From Candidatus Brevundimonas phytovorans (GTDB taxonomy: Bacteria; Pseudomonadota; Alphaproteobacteria; Caulobacterales; Caulobacteraceae), in assembly GCA_029203145.1 (NCBI GenBank), contig CP119309.1, forward strand, positions 2,071,001-2,135,000: a DNA stretch of 64,000 nucleotides, written 5' to 3'. Shown here one piece after another: positions 25,706 to 35,230 of the stretch (positions are counted from its first letter, which is position 1; each line of letters begins with the position of its first letter). The translations under genes were made by a program, and so were the position numbers. The notes under the pieces are model-generated. The model ran no database searches, had not been told where the DNA came from, and worked only from the letters and a program-made list of their open reading frames with translations.

Positions 25706-26169
25706 GCGACCTGTGGACCTGGACCCTGACGGCCTACAAGGCGCCGGGCGTGGCCGAGGCCTGCCTGAGCTTGCAGGACCACCACGAACAGAACGTGCCC
25801 CTGCTGCTGTGGGCCGCCTGGGTCGCCGTCACCGGCCGCCGCCCGGACGAGGACACGATTGAGGCCGCCTGCGACGCGGCTCGCGCCTATGACACCGTCA
25901 TCGTCAGCCCGCTTCGCGCTGTGCGCCGCATCCTGAAAGCGCCCATCCCCGACATCGAGGACGCCCACCGCGAGGCCCTGCGTCAGCAGGTCAAGACGCT
26001 GGAGCTGGACGCCGAGCGCCGCCTGATGCTGGAGCTGGAAGACCTGGCTCCCGCCCCGTCCGACGCCCCGCGCCGCGCCATCGACGGTCTGGCCGAGACG
26101 GCGAAGCTGTGGGCCCGCGTGGTGCCCCGCCCGGCGCTGACGATCCTGGCCGACCGCCTTCCCGCCTGA
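25702..26169 (+). CDS. TIGR02444 / DUF2390 family protein
   Basis: A 155-residue soluble protein (LWTWTLTAYKAPGVAEACLS, QDHHEQNVPLLLWAAWVA) of the TIGR02444 family of unknown function. Its ATG overlaps the ubiX stop in an ATGA arrangement, indicating co-translation with ubiX. Confidence 0.85.
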   Translation: MSDLWTWTLTAYKAPGVAEACLSLQDHHEQNVPLLLWAAWVAVTGRRPDEDTIEAACDAARAYDTVIVSPLRAVRRILKAPIPDIEDAHREALRQQVKTLELDAERRLMLELEDLAPAPSDAPRRAIDGLAETAKLWARVVPRPALTILADRLPA

Positions 26170-26208
26170 GCCTCAGTCGGCTATGAACAAGGACGTCCGG
26201 GGCGAGCC

Positions 26209-26433
26209 ATGAACGACGACCAACCTTTCCTGTCCGATGAGGACCAGCAGCTGCGCGATACGCTGAAGGCGCTTCAGCAGGAGCACGCCGACCTCGACGC
26301 CTCGATCGAGGCGCTGGGCCACATGCCCATCCCCGATCAGCTGCGGATCGCCCGCCTGAAGCGCAAGAAGCTGGCCCTGCGCGACGAGATCGTGAAGATC
26401 GAAGACCGCATCCTGCCCGACATCATCGCCTAG
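26209..26433 (+). CDS. YdcH-like DUF465 small protein, copy 2
   Basis: The 74-residue coiled-coil protein (DEDQQLRDTLKALQQEHADL, IARLKRKKLALRDEIVKIED) is a paralogue of the DUF465 gene at 24796. It follows the TIGR02444 gene after 39 nt in the same direction, probably in one operon with ubiX. Function unknown. Confidence 0.87.
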   Translation: MNDDQPFLSDEDQQLRDTLKALQQEHADLDASIEALGHMPIPDQLRIARLKRKKLALRDEIVKIEDRILPDIIA

Positions 26434-26445
26434 GTCGGCGTCGGC

Positions 26446-27021
26446 TCAGCGGCCCTTCTTCCTCAGCCACATGGCGGCGTCGGCTTCGGACAGCCAGACC
26501 TCGGGATCGGTCTGACCGGCGTAGGCGCGGATGCCGAACGAGCCGCCTAGGGCCACCGTCGCCCCGTCCCAGACGAAACCTTCGGTTTCCAGGGCCGTCG
26601 CCAGACGCTTCGCCTTTTCCCGTCCCTCGTCGGCGCCCGCGTTCATCAGCAGAAGCGCGAACTCGTCGCCGCCCAGACGCCCGACAGCGTCAGACTCGCG
26701 CACATTGGCCAGCAGCAGGTCAGCCACGGCCATCAGGGCGGCGTCCCCTGCCGCGTGGCCCAGACCGTCGTTCACGCCCTTGAACCCGTCCATGTCGAGA
26801 TAGAGCAGGGCCGCCTCGACCTCGTGACGGCGGCAATAGGCCATGCTGCGGTTCAGCACCGCCATGAAGCCGCGCCGGTTCAGCGCAGGCGTCAGGACAT
26901 CGTGATCCGCCAGGGCCTCGGCCGTCTCGGCCCGGACCGTCAGGGCGGCGACTTCGGCGCGCAGCCGTTCGATCTCGGCGTGCAGATCGGTCCCTGCAGT
27001 CGGTTCGGCCACGTGGTTCAA
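26446..27021 (-). CDS. GGDEF-domain diguanylate cyclase
   Basis: A 191-residue cytoplasmic protein: a short N-terminal coiled coil ([20 protein letters not shown]) followed by one GGDEF domain. The active-site signature GRLGGDEF and the metal-site [10 protein letters not shown] are intact, so c-di-GMP synthesis is expected. No RxxD inhibitory site is obvious. No sensor domain is attached beyond the coiled coil. The start is TTG at 27021, with a GGAG site six bases upstream; GTG at 27012 is an alternative. Confidence 0.88.
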   Translation of the reverse strand: MNHVAEPTAGTDLHAEIERLRAEVAALTVRAETAEALADHDVLTPALNRRGFMAVLNRSMAYCRRHEVEAALLYLDMDGFKGVNDGLGHAAGDAALMAVADLLLANVRESDAVGRLGGDEFALLLMNAGADEGREKAKRLATALETEGFVWDGATVALGGSFGIRAYAGQTDPEVWLSEADAAMWLRKKGR

Positions 27022-27149
27022 GTCAGGCTCCGGTATCGCGAATCGCGGGCGACTCAGGCCCTCGCGACGCGGATGATTCTAGCGACCTTGGTTGCGGGCG
27101 CAACGCGCGTGCTGTAACGGGCCGCTTTCCGTGTGGGGAGCCTTCGCGC

Positions 27150-27641
27150 ATGACCGCCTCGACGCCACCTGTCGCCATCATCATGGGCAGCCGTTCCGAC
27201 TGGCCGACCATGAAGCTGGCCGCCGAACGCCTGGATCAGCTGGGTGTCGCCTGGGAGGCCAAGGTCGTCAGCGCCCACCGCACCCCCCAACGCCTCTATG
27301 ACTTCGCGACGACCGCCAAGGCGAACGGCCACAAGGTCATCATCGCCGGCGCCGGCGGCGCGGCCCACCTGCCGGGCATGGCCGCCTCGATGACTGACCT
27401 GCCGGTGCTCGGCGTGCCGGTCCAGTCCAAGGCGCTGAAGGGCATGGATAGCCTGCTCTCCATCGTCCAGATGCCCGGCGGCGTGCCCGTCGCCACCCTG
27501 GCCATCGGCGAGGCGGGCGCCGCCAACGCCGGCATCCTGGCCGCGCAGATCCTGGCCCTGTCGGACCCCGCCTTGGCCGAACGCCTCAGCGCCTTCCGCG
27601 CCGCCCAGACCGCTTCCGTCGCCGAAACCGTCGAGGACTGA
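27150..27641 (+). CDS. purE: 5-(carboxyamino)imidazole ribonucleotide mutase PurE
   Basis: PurE converts N5-CAIR to CAIR in purine synthesis. The 163-residue protein has [33 protein letters not shown] with the catalytic His, and [16 protein letters not shown]. purK begins two bases after its stop, the usual pair. Confidence 0.96.
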   Translation: MTASTPPVAIIMGSRSDWPTMKLAAERLDQLGVAWEAKVVSAHRTPQRLYDFATTAKANGHKVIIAGAGGAAHLPGMAASMTDLPVLGVPVQSKALKGMDSLLSIVQMPGGVPVATLAIGEAGAANAGILAAQILALSDPALAERLSAFRAAQTASVAETVED

Positions 27642-27642
27642 C

Positions 27643-28716
27643 TTGCCCCAGCTCCCCCTGCCCCCCGGATCGACCCTCGGCATTCTCGGCGGGGGCCAGT
27701 TGGGCCGGATGCTGAGCCAGGCCGCCTCGCGCCTCGGCTTCGACGTGGTGATCCTCGACCCCGAGCCCGACTGCCCGGCGGCCCGCGTCTCGCGCGCCCA
27801 GATCACCGCGCCGTATGACGACCCCGATGCGCTGCAGGCGCTCGGCCGCCTGTGCGACGTCGTCACCTTCGAGTTCGAGAACGTGCCCGCCCTATCGGTC
27901 GAGCAGCTGGCCGAGGCCGGCGCCCTGGTCGCGCCGGGGCCGACCGCTCTGGCCGTGGCTCAGGACCGGGTGGACGAGAAGACCTATCTGAACGCCGTCG
28001 GCGCCGCGACCGTCGACTTCGCCGCCGTCTCGACCCTGGATGACCTCGCCACCGCCATCGAGACGCTGGGCCTGCCCGCCCTGCTGAAGACCCGCCGCGA
28101 AGGCTATGACGGCAAGGGCCAGGTCTGGATCAGGGACGCCGCCGACGCCGAAGCCGCCTTCGACGCCATCGGGCGCCGCCCCGCCGTTCTGGAAGCCGCC
28201 GCCGTCTTCAATCGCGAACTGTCGGTGATCGCCGCGCGCGGCCGTGACGGCGCGGTCGCCGTCTATCCTCTGGGCGAGAACATCCACGCCAACGGGGTGC
28301 TGAAGACCACCCTGGCTCCCGCCGCCGTGGATGCGGCGACGCAAGGACGCGCCCATGAGATCGCCTCGGCGGTCCTCGACGGCCTCGACTACGTCGGGGT
28401 CATGGGCATCGAGTTGTTCGACATGGGAGACGGCGTCTTGCTGGTGAACGAGGTCGCCCCGCGCGTCCACAACACCGGCCACTGGACCCAGGACGGCTGC
28501 GTCTGCGACCAGTTCGAACAGCACATCCGCGCCATCGTCGGCTGGCCGCTCGGCCCCACCGAGGCCCATGCCCGCATCGAAATGACCAACCTGCTGGGCG
28601 ACGAGGTCGACCAGTGGCGCGCCCTGGCCGCCGAACCGAACGCCCGCCTGCACCTCTACGGCAAGGCCGAGGCCCGCGCCGGACGCAAGATGGCGCACGT
28701 GAACCGCATCCTCTGA
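27643..28716 (+). CDS. purK: 5-(carboxyamino)imidazole ribonucleotide synthase PurK
   Basis: PurK makes N5-CAIR from AIR, ATP and bicarbonate. The 357-residue ATP-grasp protein shows LGILGGGQLGRMLSQAASRLG, KTRREGYDGKGQ and NEVAPRVHNTGHWT. The start codon is TTG at 27643, directly after the purE stop, and it gives the expected N-terminus (MPQLPLPPGSTLGILGGGQL). Confidence 0.95.
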   Translation: MPQLPLPPGSTLGILGGGQLGRMLSQAASRLGFDVVILDPEPDCPAARVSRAQITAPYDDPDALQALGRLCDVVTFEFENVPALSVEQLAEAGALVAPGPTALAVAQDRVDEKTYLNAVGAATVDFAAVSTLDDLATAIETLGLPALLKTRREGYDGKGQVWIRDAADAEAAFDAIGRRPAVLEAAAVFNRELSVIAARGRDGAVAVYPLGENIHANGVLKTTLAPAAVDAATQGRAHEIASAVLDGLDYVGVMGIELFDMGDGVLLVNEVAPRVHNTGHWTQDGCVCDQFEQHIRAIVGWPLGPTEAHARIEMTNLLGDEVDQWRALAAEPNARLHLYGKAEARAGRKMAHVNRIL

Positions 28717-28737
28717 CCCTCTCCCATCAGGAGAGGG
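28717..28737. terminator. Hairpin between convergent purK and coq9
   Basis: CCCTCTCC, CATCA, GGAGAGGG: an 8-bp stem immediately after the purK stop, without a clear T run. Confidence 0.45.
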
Positions 28738-28740
28738 CGC

Positions 28741-29409
28741 TCAAGCTTCCTTCGCCCCATACCTCAACCGCCCCAGCGCATCCGTGACCGCTTTCAGGGG
28801 GGCGTCGAAGTCCTTGCCGGCCTTCCACTTCTCGAAGGCCATGACGTTCTCGATGCGGCGAGCGACGAAGGCCTCGGCGGCTTCGCGGCCTTCGAACCAG
28901 CGCATGGTCAGGGCGGGGATCAGGATGCCGGCCAGAATGGCGCGCTTGGAATAGTGGTTCTGGTCCGTGGCCGTGTCGCCGGCCCAGCGCCACAGGTGAT
29001 CGGCGCTTTCCCAGGCCAGCTTGAAGCCCAGGTCCGCATGGGTCGGCAGGGCCAGGAATCCGGCGCAGCGCTTGGCCGCCTCAAGGTCCTCGGCCCCCGC
29101 CTCCAGCCGCGCCGAGACGGCGGCGGCGATTCGCTGGCGAATCTTCATCGTCTCCGGCGGCGTGGCCTCCAGCGCCTTCAAGGCCCGCGAATCGTGGCGA
29201 CGCGACAGCAGGACGGCGAGGTCGCGCGCGCCGTTCGGCAACAGCAGCTCCTCGTCCCCCAGCGACAGGCCGTTGGCCTCGCACGCCGCGCGGACCAGTC
29301 TACGGTTCCAGCCCAGGGCCGGCGCACGCGTCAGGGCGGCGTCCAGCACGGCCTGTTCCATGCGGGTGGCCCAGTCAGTCCTGGGAGCGGAGGCGGCGGT
29401 GTCGGTCAT
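28741..29409 (-). CDS. COQ9 family ubiquinone biosynthesis protein
   Basis: COQ9 binds lipids and presents substrate to hydroxylation enzymes (COQ7) in ubiquinone synthesis. The 222-residue protein has the family core: a TetR-like N-terminal helical part and [20 protein letters not shown] followed by [13 protein letters not shown] 29409 starts [18 protein letters not shown]; the frame is open to 29439. With ubiX (25 kb), ubiK (62 kb) and the isoprenoid genes it adds to the quinone theme. Confidence 0.88.
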   Translation of the reverse strand: MTDTAASAPRTDWATRMEQAVLDAALTRAPALGWNRRLVRAACEANGLSLGDEELLLPNGARDLAVLLSRRHDSRALKALEATPPETMKIRQRIAAAVSARLEAGAEDLEAAKRCAGFLALPTHADLGFKLAWESADHLWRWAGDTATDQNHYSKRAILAGILIPALTMRWFEGREAAEAFVARRIENVMAFEKWKAGKDFDAPLKAVTDALGRLRYGAKEA

Positions 29410-29601
29410 ATCCCCAGAATAGTCCTCTCCGTCCGGCATTTCGACCCATCACGATTGCCTGTGTCGATCTGGACAGGCCCCGATGGGTCGTGTATCAGCG
29501 CGCCTTCATCCGAGAGCCTCAGTTCTTTCGGTCGAGATTTTTATTTTGTCTGCCCGTCTCCCTTCGAAAGGACGCGGCGGGCGGCCAAAGGAGAGATAAC
29601 C

Positions 29602-29844
29602 CTGGTTCAGATTTTCGTTCGCGACAACAACGTCGATCAGGCGCTCAAGGCCCTGAAAAAGAAGATGCAACGTGAAGGCAGCTTCCGTGAAATGAAGCGC
29701 CACGTGCACTTCGAAAAGCCTTCGGAAAAGCGCGCCCGTCAAAAGGCTGAAGCTGTCCGTCGCGCCCGCAAGCTGGCGCGCAAGCGCGCCCAGCGCGAGG
29801 GCCTGCTGCCGGCGCCGAAGCCCCGGGTTCCGGGCGGCCGTTAA
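29602..29844 (+). CDS. rpsU: 30S ribosomal protein S21, apparent CTG start
   Basis: The 80-residue product is S21: [20 protein letters not shown], then [13 protein letters not shown] and a long basic C-terminus ending KPRVPGGR. The expected first residue falls on CTG (29602-29604). A strong site AAGGAGAG lies six bases upstream, and no ATG, GTG or TTG is in frame near it; the first in-frame ATG is inside the conserved protein at codon 22. So translation appears to start at CTG. A sequencing error is the main alternative. A strong terminator follows. Confidence 0.9.
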   Translation: MVQIFVRDNNVDQALKALKKKMQREGSFREMKRHVHFEKPSEKRARQKAEAVRRARKLARKRAQREGLLPAPKPRVPGGR

Positions 29845-29871
29845 TACGGTCCCAGCCCAGGCTGAAAGATC

Positions 29872-29909
29872 AAGGCCCGCCCCGGGAAACCGGAGCGGGC
29901 CTTTTCTTT
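29872..29909 (+). terminator. Terminator of rpsU
   Basis: AAGGCCCGC pairs with GCGGGCCTT around an inner CCGG-GAAA-CCGG, followed by TTCTTT. Confidence 0.92.
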
Positions 29910-30046
29910 GGCTGCGGCTCAGAAAACAGGACCGCCCGCCTCGCGAGATCGCGGCCGCGGCTCGGCCTCGCTGCGCGCGTTGGCCAGGGTGACGAGGCAT
30001 GCGGCCTCGCCCCGTCGCTAGGCCCCATCGATGTCTCGTCTGAAGT

Positions 30047-30085
30047 GAGGTCTATCGCCCTTCGGGCTACTTGAGACCCCGAGAT
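30047..30085 (+). repeat. 39-nt structured repeat, copy 2
   Basis: GAGGTC (30047-30052) with GACCCC (30075-30080), inner hairpin GCCC-TTC-GGGC, invariant TACTTGA and GAGAT. Relative to copy 1 (1788-1826) an inner-stem pair changed from G-C to C-G and an outer pair from C-G to T-A, both keeping pairing; one outer pair became A-C. It lies about 200 nt downstream of rpsU, same strand. Confidence 0.7.
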
Positions 30086-30384
30086 TAGCCCGCGTTCGCG
30101 CGCTGCCCCCTTCACTCCTGAACGCTTCGCCTGATCCGTCGCCGCCTTCCGCTGGGTGCTCCCTTGCCCGGTGCGCGCGATGGAGGACAAACGGCTCGAC
30201 AAGACCCCCGTTCTCTCCGCCCCCGCCGCCGCTTCGGTTCGCCGGCCTAGCGAGCCCTCCCTTGCGACGGGACAGGGGGATGATGAGCCAGGTCGAGGGT
30301 GGGGCGAGGAAATGGGGGATGGCGGGCTCAATCCCTTGCAGTTTCAGGGATTGGCGGGGCTGGATGTGAAGGCTGCCCCTTTCA

Positions 30385-30479
30385 CCGCTCATCCCGGCGG
30401 ACGCCGGGACCTAGTGAGAGCCTCACGCACGGCGTTTGCAGCCAAAGGACTGGACCCCGGCATCCGCCGGGGTGAGCGG
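30385..30479. repeat. Long imperfect palindrome, family shared with 38.1 and 50.9 kb
   Basis: Left arm begins CCGCTCATCCCGGCGGACGC and the right arm ends CCGCCGGGGTGAGCGG. The loop contains TTGCAGCCAAAG, also found at 38125. Confidence 0.75.
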
Positions 30480-30599
30480 ATTTGGTAAGGGTGAGCCCCC
30501 CTCATCCGTCAGCCCCGGATCAAGTCCGAGGACTGCCACCCGTCGTCGCTCGCGGTGCGAGCTTCCTCCACCCGCAAGGGGAAAAGGTTTTTTAGAGCG

Positions 30600-32546
30600 T
30601 TAGGCCCGGACGGCGCGGCTGGCGTCGACGCCGAGGGCGGTCAGGGCGACAGCGGCGATGTGGTCGGCGTCGAGGCCGGCCTGGGCGTACATGACCTCGG
30701 GCTTGTCCTGGTCCTGGAAGACGTCGGGCAGGGTCAGGGTGCGGATCTTGAGGCCGCTGTCCAGCGCGCCCTTCTCGGCCAGTAGTTGCAGGACGAAGGC
30801 GCCGAAGCCGCCCATGGCGCCCTCTTCCACCGTGATCAGGCATTCATGCTCGCGCGCCAGACGCAGGATCATGTCGGCGTCCAGCGGCTTGGCGAAGCGG
30901 GCGTCGGCGACCGTGGCCGAGACGCCGCGCGCGGCCAGCAGGTCGGCGGCTTTCAGCGATTCCTGCAGGCGGGTGCCCAGCGACAGGATGGCGACCGACG
31001 TGCCTTCGCGAACGATGCGGCCCTTGCCGATCTCCAGCGGGGCGGCCAGTTCGGGAATCTCGACGCCGACGCCGTCGCCGCGCGGATAGCGGAAGGCGCT
31101 GGGGCGGTCGTCGATGGCCAGGGAGGTCGAGATCATGGCGGCCAGTTCCGCCTCGTCGGCGGCGGCCATCAGCACCATGCCGGGCAGAGCCCCCATGAAG
31201 CCGATGTCGAACGAGCCTGCGTGGGTCGCGCCGTCGGCGCCGACGAGCCCTGCGCGGTCCATGGCGAAGCGCACCGGCAGGGACTGGATCGCCACATCGT
31301 GGACGACCTGATCATAGCCGCGCTGAAGGAAGGTCGAATAGATGGCGCAGACTGGCTTCATCCCATCCGCCGCCAGACCGGCGGCGAAGGTGACGGCGTG
31401 CTGCTCGGCGATGCCGACGTCGAAGGTGCGGTCGGGGAAGGCCTGACCGAACAGGTCCAGCCCGGTGCCGGTCGGCATGGCGGCGGTGATGGCCACGATG
31501 CTGGGATCGTTGTGGGCGTGCTTGATCAGCTCTGTGCCGAAGACCTTGGTGTAGCTGGGGGCGTTTGAGACGGCCTTGGCCTGCTTGCCCGAGACCACGT
31601 CGAACTTGACCACGCCGTGGTACTTGTCGGCGCTGTCCTCGGCGGGGGCGTAGCCCTTGCCCTTTTGCGTGACGACGTGGACCAGCACCGGACGGTCGGT
31701 GATGGCCGCGGCGTTTTTCAGGATGGGGACCAGGTTCTCCATGTCGTGACCGTCGATCGGCCCGATGTAGTAGAAGCCCAGCTCCTCGAAGAAGGTGCCG
31801 CCGACGATCATGCCGCGAGCGTATTCCTCGGCCTTGCGCGCCGCGTCGCGGAAGGGGCGCGGCATGTGGTCGACGAACTTCTTCCCGACCTTGCGGATGT
31901 TCTGATAGGCGCCGCCCGAGACCTGTTTAGCCAGATAGGCGCTCATGCCGCCGACGGGCGGGGCGATCGACATGTCGTTGTCGTTCAGCACCACCATCAA
32001 CTGGCCGCTGGTGGCCTCGGCGGCGTTGTTCATCGCCTCATAGGCCATGCCCGCCGACATGGAGCCGTCGCCGATGACGGCCACGACGCGGTTCTTCTCG
32101 CCCTTGGCGTCGCGGGCGGCGGCAAAGCCGAGGGCGGCGCTGATCGAGGTCGAGGCGTGGGCCGCGCCAAAGGGGTCGTATTCGCTCTCGGCGCGCTTGG
32201 TGAAGCCCGACAGGCCGCCGCCGTGACGCAGGGTGCGGATGCGGTCGCGGCGCCCAGTCAGGATCTTGTGCGGATAGCACTGATGGCCGACGTCCCAGAT
32301 GAGGATATCCCTGGGCGTCTCGAACACATGGTGCAGGGCGACCGTCAGCTCGACCACGCCGAGCGCCGAGCCCAGATGGCCGCCGGTGACGGAGACAGCG
32401 TCGATGGTCTCGGTCCGCACGTCGTCGGCCAACTGCTTCAGCCGCGCGATGTCGAACCCGCGCATATCGGCGGGAACAGTGACGGTGTCGAGAACGGGGG
32501 TGTCGGGCATCGTAACGGGGGGCCTTTGACGCGGATCGTCAGTCAT
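30600..32546 (-). CDS. dxs: 1-deoxy-D-xylulose-5-phosphate synthase
   Basis: DXS condenses pyruvate and glyceraldehyde-3-phosphate with thiamine diphosphate, the first step of the MEP isoprenoid pathway. The 648-residue protein has [17 protein letters not shown], the ThDP motif [16 protein letters not shown] and [16 protein letters not shown]. It lies 30 nt downstream of ispA and two genes after xseB, a common alphaproteobacterial order. ATG 32546 is used; 32510 is an alternative. Confidence 0.96.
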   Translation of the reverse strand: MTDDPRQRPPVTMPDTPVLDTVTVPADMRGFDIARLKQLADDVRTETIDAVSVTGGHLGSALGVVELTVALHHVFETPRDILIWDVGHQCYPHKILTGRRDRIRTLRHGGGLSGFTKRAESEYDPFGAAHASTSISAALGFAAARDAKGEKNRVVAVIGDGSMSAGMAYEAMNNAAEATSGQLMVVLNDNDMSIAPPVGGMSAYLAKQVSGGAYQNIRKVGKKFVDHMPRPFRDAARKAEEYARGMIVGGTFFEELGFYYIGPIDGHDMENLVPILKNAAAITDRPVLVHVVTQKGKGYAPAEDSADKYHGVVKFDVVSGKQAKAVSNAPSYTKVFGTELIKHAHNDPSIVAITAAMPTGTGLDLFGQAFPDRTFDVGIAEQHAVTFAAGLAADGMKPVCAIYSTFLQRGYDQVVHDVAIQSLPVRFAMDRAGLVGADGATHAGSFDIGFMGALPGMVLMAAADEAELAAMISTSLAIDDRPSAFRYPRGDGVGVEIPELAAPLEIGKGRIVREGTSVAILSLGTRLQESLKAADLLAARGVSATVADARFAKPLDADMILRLAREHECLITVEEGAMGGFGAFVLQLLAEKGALDSGLKIRTLTLPDVFQDQDKPEVMYAQAGLDADHIAAVALTALGVDASRAVRA

Positions 32547-32576
32547 TTAACCCGCGGACAGCGGGGGCGTTTCCTA

Positions 32577-33488
32577 TCAGGACCTGCGCTTGAGCACAAA
32601 GTCCACGCTCGCCTTGAGGATTTCGCCCTCGTGGCCGAACGGATCCAGGTGGGAGCGGGCCTGATCGGCCAGGTGCGCGACCCTGTGACGCGCCGCCTCG
32701 ACGCCCAGCAGGGTGACGAAATTGGTCTTGCCGAGCGCTGCGTCCTTGCCGCCGGCGGCCTTGCCCAGTTCGGCGGCGTCGCCCTCGACGTCCAGCAGGT
32801 CGTCGACGATCTGATAGGCCAGACCGATGTCGTGGGCGAAGCTGATCAGGGCGTGACGGGCGGAATCGCTGGCGTTGGCGATGATCAGCGGAATCTCGAA
32901 GGCGTAGGCGAACAGGGCGCCGGTCTTCAGCCGCTGCATCCGAGCGACGCCGCCGAGGTCGTCGCGGACGCCCAGCAGGTCGATCATCTGACCACCAGCC
33001 ATGCCACGCGCGCCGGACGCAAACGACAGGCGCCGGGCCAGCTCGCAGCGGATGGCGGGGTCCTCGTGGGTGTCTTCGTCGAGGATGATGTCGAAGGCGG
33101 CGGTCTGAAGCGCGTCGCCGGCCAGGATGGCGGTGGCCTCGTCATAGGCGATGTGCAGGGTCGGCCGGCCGCGCCGCACGTCGTCGTCGTCCATCGCCGG
33201 CAGGTCGTCATGCACCAGGGAATAGGCGTGGACGCATTCCAGGGCGCAGGCGGCGCGCAGCACGGCGCGCTCGTCCACATTGAACAGGCGCCCCGCCTCG
33301 ATGGCGAAGAAGGGCCGCAGACGCTTGCCGGGGCCGAGCGCGGCATAGCGCATGGCCTCGGTCAGGCGGCATTCGGGGCCGTCGGCGCGGGGCAGCAGCT
33401 CGTCGAGGGCGACCGTGACCAGATCGGCGATCTCGGCCACCCGGTCGATGACGGCCTGTTCTGGAGAGTTGGCGGCGAGCAGGGTCAC
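32577..33488 (-). CDS. ispA: Polyprenyl synthetase, probably farnesyl diphosphate synthase
   Basis: Chain-elongating prenyltransferase making C15 precursor for ubiquinone, undecaprenol and carotenoids. The 303-residue protein has both Asp-rich motifs, [10 protein letters not shown] (first, DDxxxxD type) and DDLLD (second). A Tyr lies five residues before the first motif, which favours a C15 product over C20; this is inference. The start is GTG at 33488, ten bases after xseB. Confidence 0.92.
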   Translation of the reverse strand: MTLLAANSPEQAVIDRVAEIADLVTVALDELLPRADGPECRLTEAMRYAALGPGKRLRPFFAIEAGRLFNVDERAVLRAACALECVHAYSLVHDDLPAMDDDDVRRGRPTLHIAYDEATAILAGDALQTAAFDIILDEDTHEDPAIRCELARRLSFASGARGMAGGQMIDLLGVRDDLGGVARMQRLKTGALFAYAFEIPLIIANASDSARHALISFAHDIGLAYQIVDDLLDVEGDAAELGKAAGGKDAALGKTNFVTLLGVEAARHRVAHLADQARSHLDPFGHEGEILKASVDFVLKRRS

Positions 33489-33498
33489 GACGGCGCCG

Positions 33499-33756
33499 TC
33501 AGGCGAATTCGGCGGGTTCGACGCCCTTGGCCTGGCCGTCGGCGCCGACGACGATTTTCTCGACGCGCAGTTGGGCGGCTTTCAGCCGGGCCTCGCAGTG
33601 GGCCTTGAGGCGCGCGCCCTCTTCGTACAGGGCGATGGACTCTTCCAGCGGGGCCTGGCCCGACTCCAGACGCGAGACAATGCCCTCCAGACGCGACAGG
33701 GCGTCCTCGAAGCTGAGATCGGCGGAAACGGCGGGGGAAACGGGGGCGTCGGTCAT
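33499..33756 (-). CDS. xseB: Exodeoxyribonuclease VII small subunit
   Basis: The 85-residue protein carries the family core [40 protein letters not shown] and [15 protein letters not shown]. XseB forms a complex with XseA, which is not in the window. First gene of the xseB-ispA-dxs group. Confidence 0.94.
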   Translation of the reverse strand: MTDAPVSPAVSADLSFEDALSRLEGIVSRLESGQAPLEESIALYEEGARLKAHCEARLKAAQLRVEKIVVGADGQAKGVEPAEFA

Positions 33757-33829
33757 GATGCGGGCAACCTAGAGACGCCCGCGCGGCGCATCAACGACGA
33801 AAGCCTTTATATCCGTCAACCGTTCGGGT

Positions 33830-34486
33830 TCAGCGCTTCTCGTAGCGCCGCTGGGACCAGTATTTGAAGCCCTGGTTCTCGGCCAGGCGCCACCCGTGGA
33901 ACTTCAGCTTCTGGCCGACCATGTGGTTGAAGTAGCCGTGGGCCAGGACCAGGACGTCCTGACCTTCGCTCGCGCGGGCGATCAGGATGCGGGCCGCCTG
34001 ATCGGCGCGGACCTCGGCCTCGGCGCGGGTTTCTTGGCCTTCGTGGTGGTTGAAGACGTGCCACCAGAAGCGCGAAATCACGCCCCAGTAGCGCGGCGAC
34101 AGCTTGATCCACGACGGAAAATGCGGCGGCGGCAGGGGCGCCTCGATGAACAGGGCGTCGACCAGGACCTCGCGGTCGCGGGCCACGGCGCGGGCCGTTT
34201 CCTGAGCGCGCAGACGCGACGAGGCGTAGATGGCGCCCGCGCCCTCGGCGGCGGTCAGCAGGGTCTGCGGCGGCGTCTGGCCGGCGCGCAGGCCGCCGAC
34301 CTCATAGCGGCCCCACCAGTCGCGGTACTCGTCCGAGGTGATCAGACATTTGCGCGACAGGGCCGGTTCGCCGTGTCGCGCCAGGATGATCGCGCCCACA
34401 GCCGGCGTCGCCTGGGCGGCGGGGTCCGCCTCTGAAGGCGTCGATGCGGCGGATTCGGTGTGGGTCATGAGTGCGGGAGACGTCAT
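33830..34486 (-). CDS. Histidine phosphatase family protein
   Basis: The 218-residue protein has the phosphohistidine signature ARHGEP (about residues 35-40), a conserved region YASSRLRAQETARAVA and the second His in LAHGYFNHMVG. Such enzymes range from sugar phosphatases to regulatory phosphatases. Starts at 34486 or 34468 are both possible. It is upstream of xseB on the same strand. Confidence 0.87.
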   Translation of the reverse strand: MTSPALMTHTESAASTPSEADPAAQATPAVGAIILARHGEPALSRKCLITSDEYRDWWGRYEVGGLRAGQTPPQTLLTAAEGAGAIYASSRLRAQETARAVARDREVLVDALFIEAPLPPPHFPSWIKLSPRYWGVISRFWWHVFNHHEGQETRAEAEVRADQAARILIARASEGQDVLVLAHGYFNHMVGQKLKFHGWRLAENQGFKYWSQRRYEKR

Positions 34487-34682
34487 AGCACGGGGAGCAG
34501 CCTGTCAAATCAAGGCTTTGGCGTCCCTCAATCCCCCCGAATGCGGTTAGCGGGGCCAGCGTTTCGTCGGCCCCTTGGAAGATGGTGGTAGCTCCCGGCA
34601 CGCGCCCCTGCAACCACCAAGCGATGACAGCCTCGCGAGCGCCCTCTCGACCCCCGCCCCGCCCGGCGCTAGAGGCGAAGCC

Positions 34683-35210
34683 ATGACCGAGCCCGTGATC
34701 CGCCCCGCCCGCCCCGACGACGCCGCCGCCCTGGCCGTGCTGGGCCGACAGACGTTCGTGGACACCTTTGTCGAGGGCTTCGGCATCCCCTACCCCGCCG
34801 CCGACCTGGCCGCCTTCCTCGACAAGAGCTTCAGCGTCGAGACCATCCTGTCGAAACTGGCCGAGCCGGGCGCCGCCTGGTGGGTGGCCGACCGCGACGG
34901 CGACATCCTGGGCTTCGCCAACACCGGGCCCAACACCCTGCCCCATCCCGACGCTCAGCCCAGCCACGCTGAACTGCGCCGCCTCTACATCGGCCGCGAC
35001 GCGCAAGGCCTGGGTCTGGGGACCCAGCTGCTGAAACTGGCGCTGGAATGGATGGAGGCCCACACCGACGGCCCCCTGTGGATCGGCGTCTGGAGCGGCA
35101 ACGAGAAGGCGCAGAAACTCTACGCCGCCTACGGCTTCGAGAAGGCCGGCGAATACGACTACCCGGTTGGCGCCTGGAACGACCACGAGTTCATCTTGAA
35201 ACGCGGCTGA
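34683..35210 (+). CDS. GNAT family N-acetyltransferase
   Basis: The 175-residue protein has the GNAT fold: IRPARPDDAAALAVLGRQTF, LRRLYIGRDAQGLGLGTQLL (acetyl-CoA pyrophosphate loop, Q/RxxGxG/A pattern) and the C-terminal GNEKAQKLYAAYGFEKAGEY. The acceptor is unknown. It begins after a region of about 200 nt divergent from the histidine phosphatase. Confidence 0.9.
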   Translation: MTEPVIRPARPDDAAALAVLGRQTFVDTFVEGFGIPYPAADLAAFLDKSFSVETILSKLAEPGAAWWVADRDGDILGFANTGPNTLPHPDAQPSHAELRRLYIGRDAQGLGLGTQLLKLALEWMEAHTDGPLWIGVWSGNEKAQKLYAAYGFEKAGEYDYPVGAWNDHEFILKRG

Positions 35211-35230
35211 TCGCGGCCCAGTCTGATCCC

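Larger units (their letters stand above)
29845..30599. other. Gene-poor stretch of about 750 bp between rpsU and dxs
   Basis: It contains the rpsU terminator, the second copy of the structured 39-nt repeat (30047-30085), a long palindrome (30385-30479), and a distal part (about 30490-30590) resembling the arms of the element at 52.0 kb. ORFs crossing it (for example plus-strand 30156-30488) run through the palindrome and look repeat-derived. The central part, 30090-30380, holds an AATCCC...GGGATT hairpin near 30340 and otherwise nothing I recognise. Confidence 0.6.

Noticed and set aside
30338..30356. A 15-bp match (CTTGCAGTTTCAGGG) to the 3' end of the ABC exporter gene near 17290
   Set aside because: Too short and isolated to show duplication; no flanking similarity.
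30156..30488. A 110-codon plus-strand frame between rpsU and dxs
   Set aside because: It runs through the long palindrome at 30385-30479 and its peptide follows the repeat, so it looks repeat-derived.
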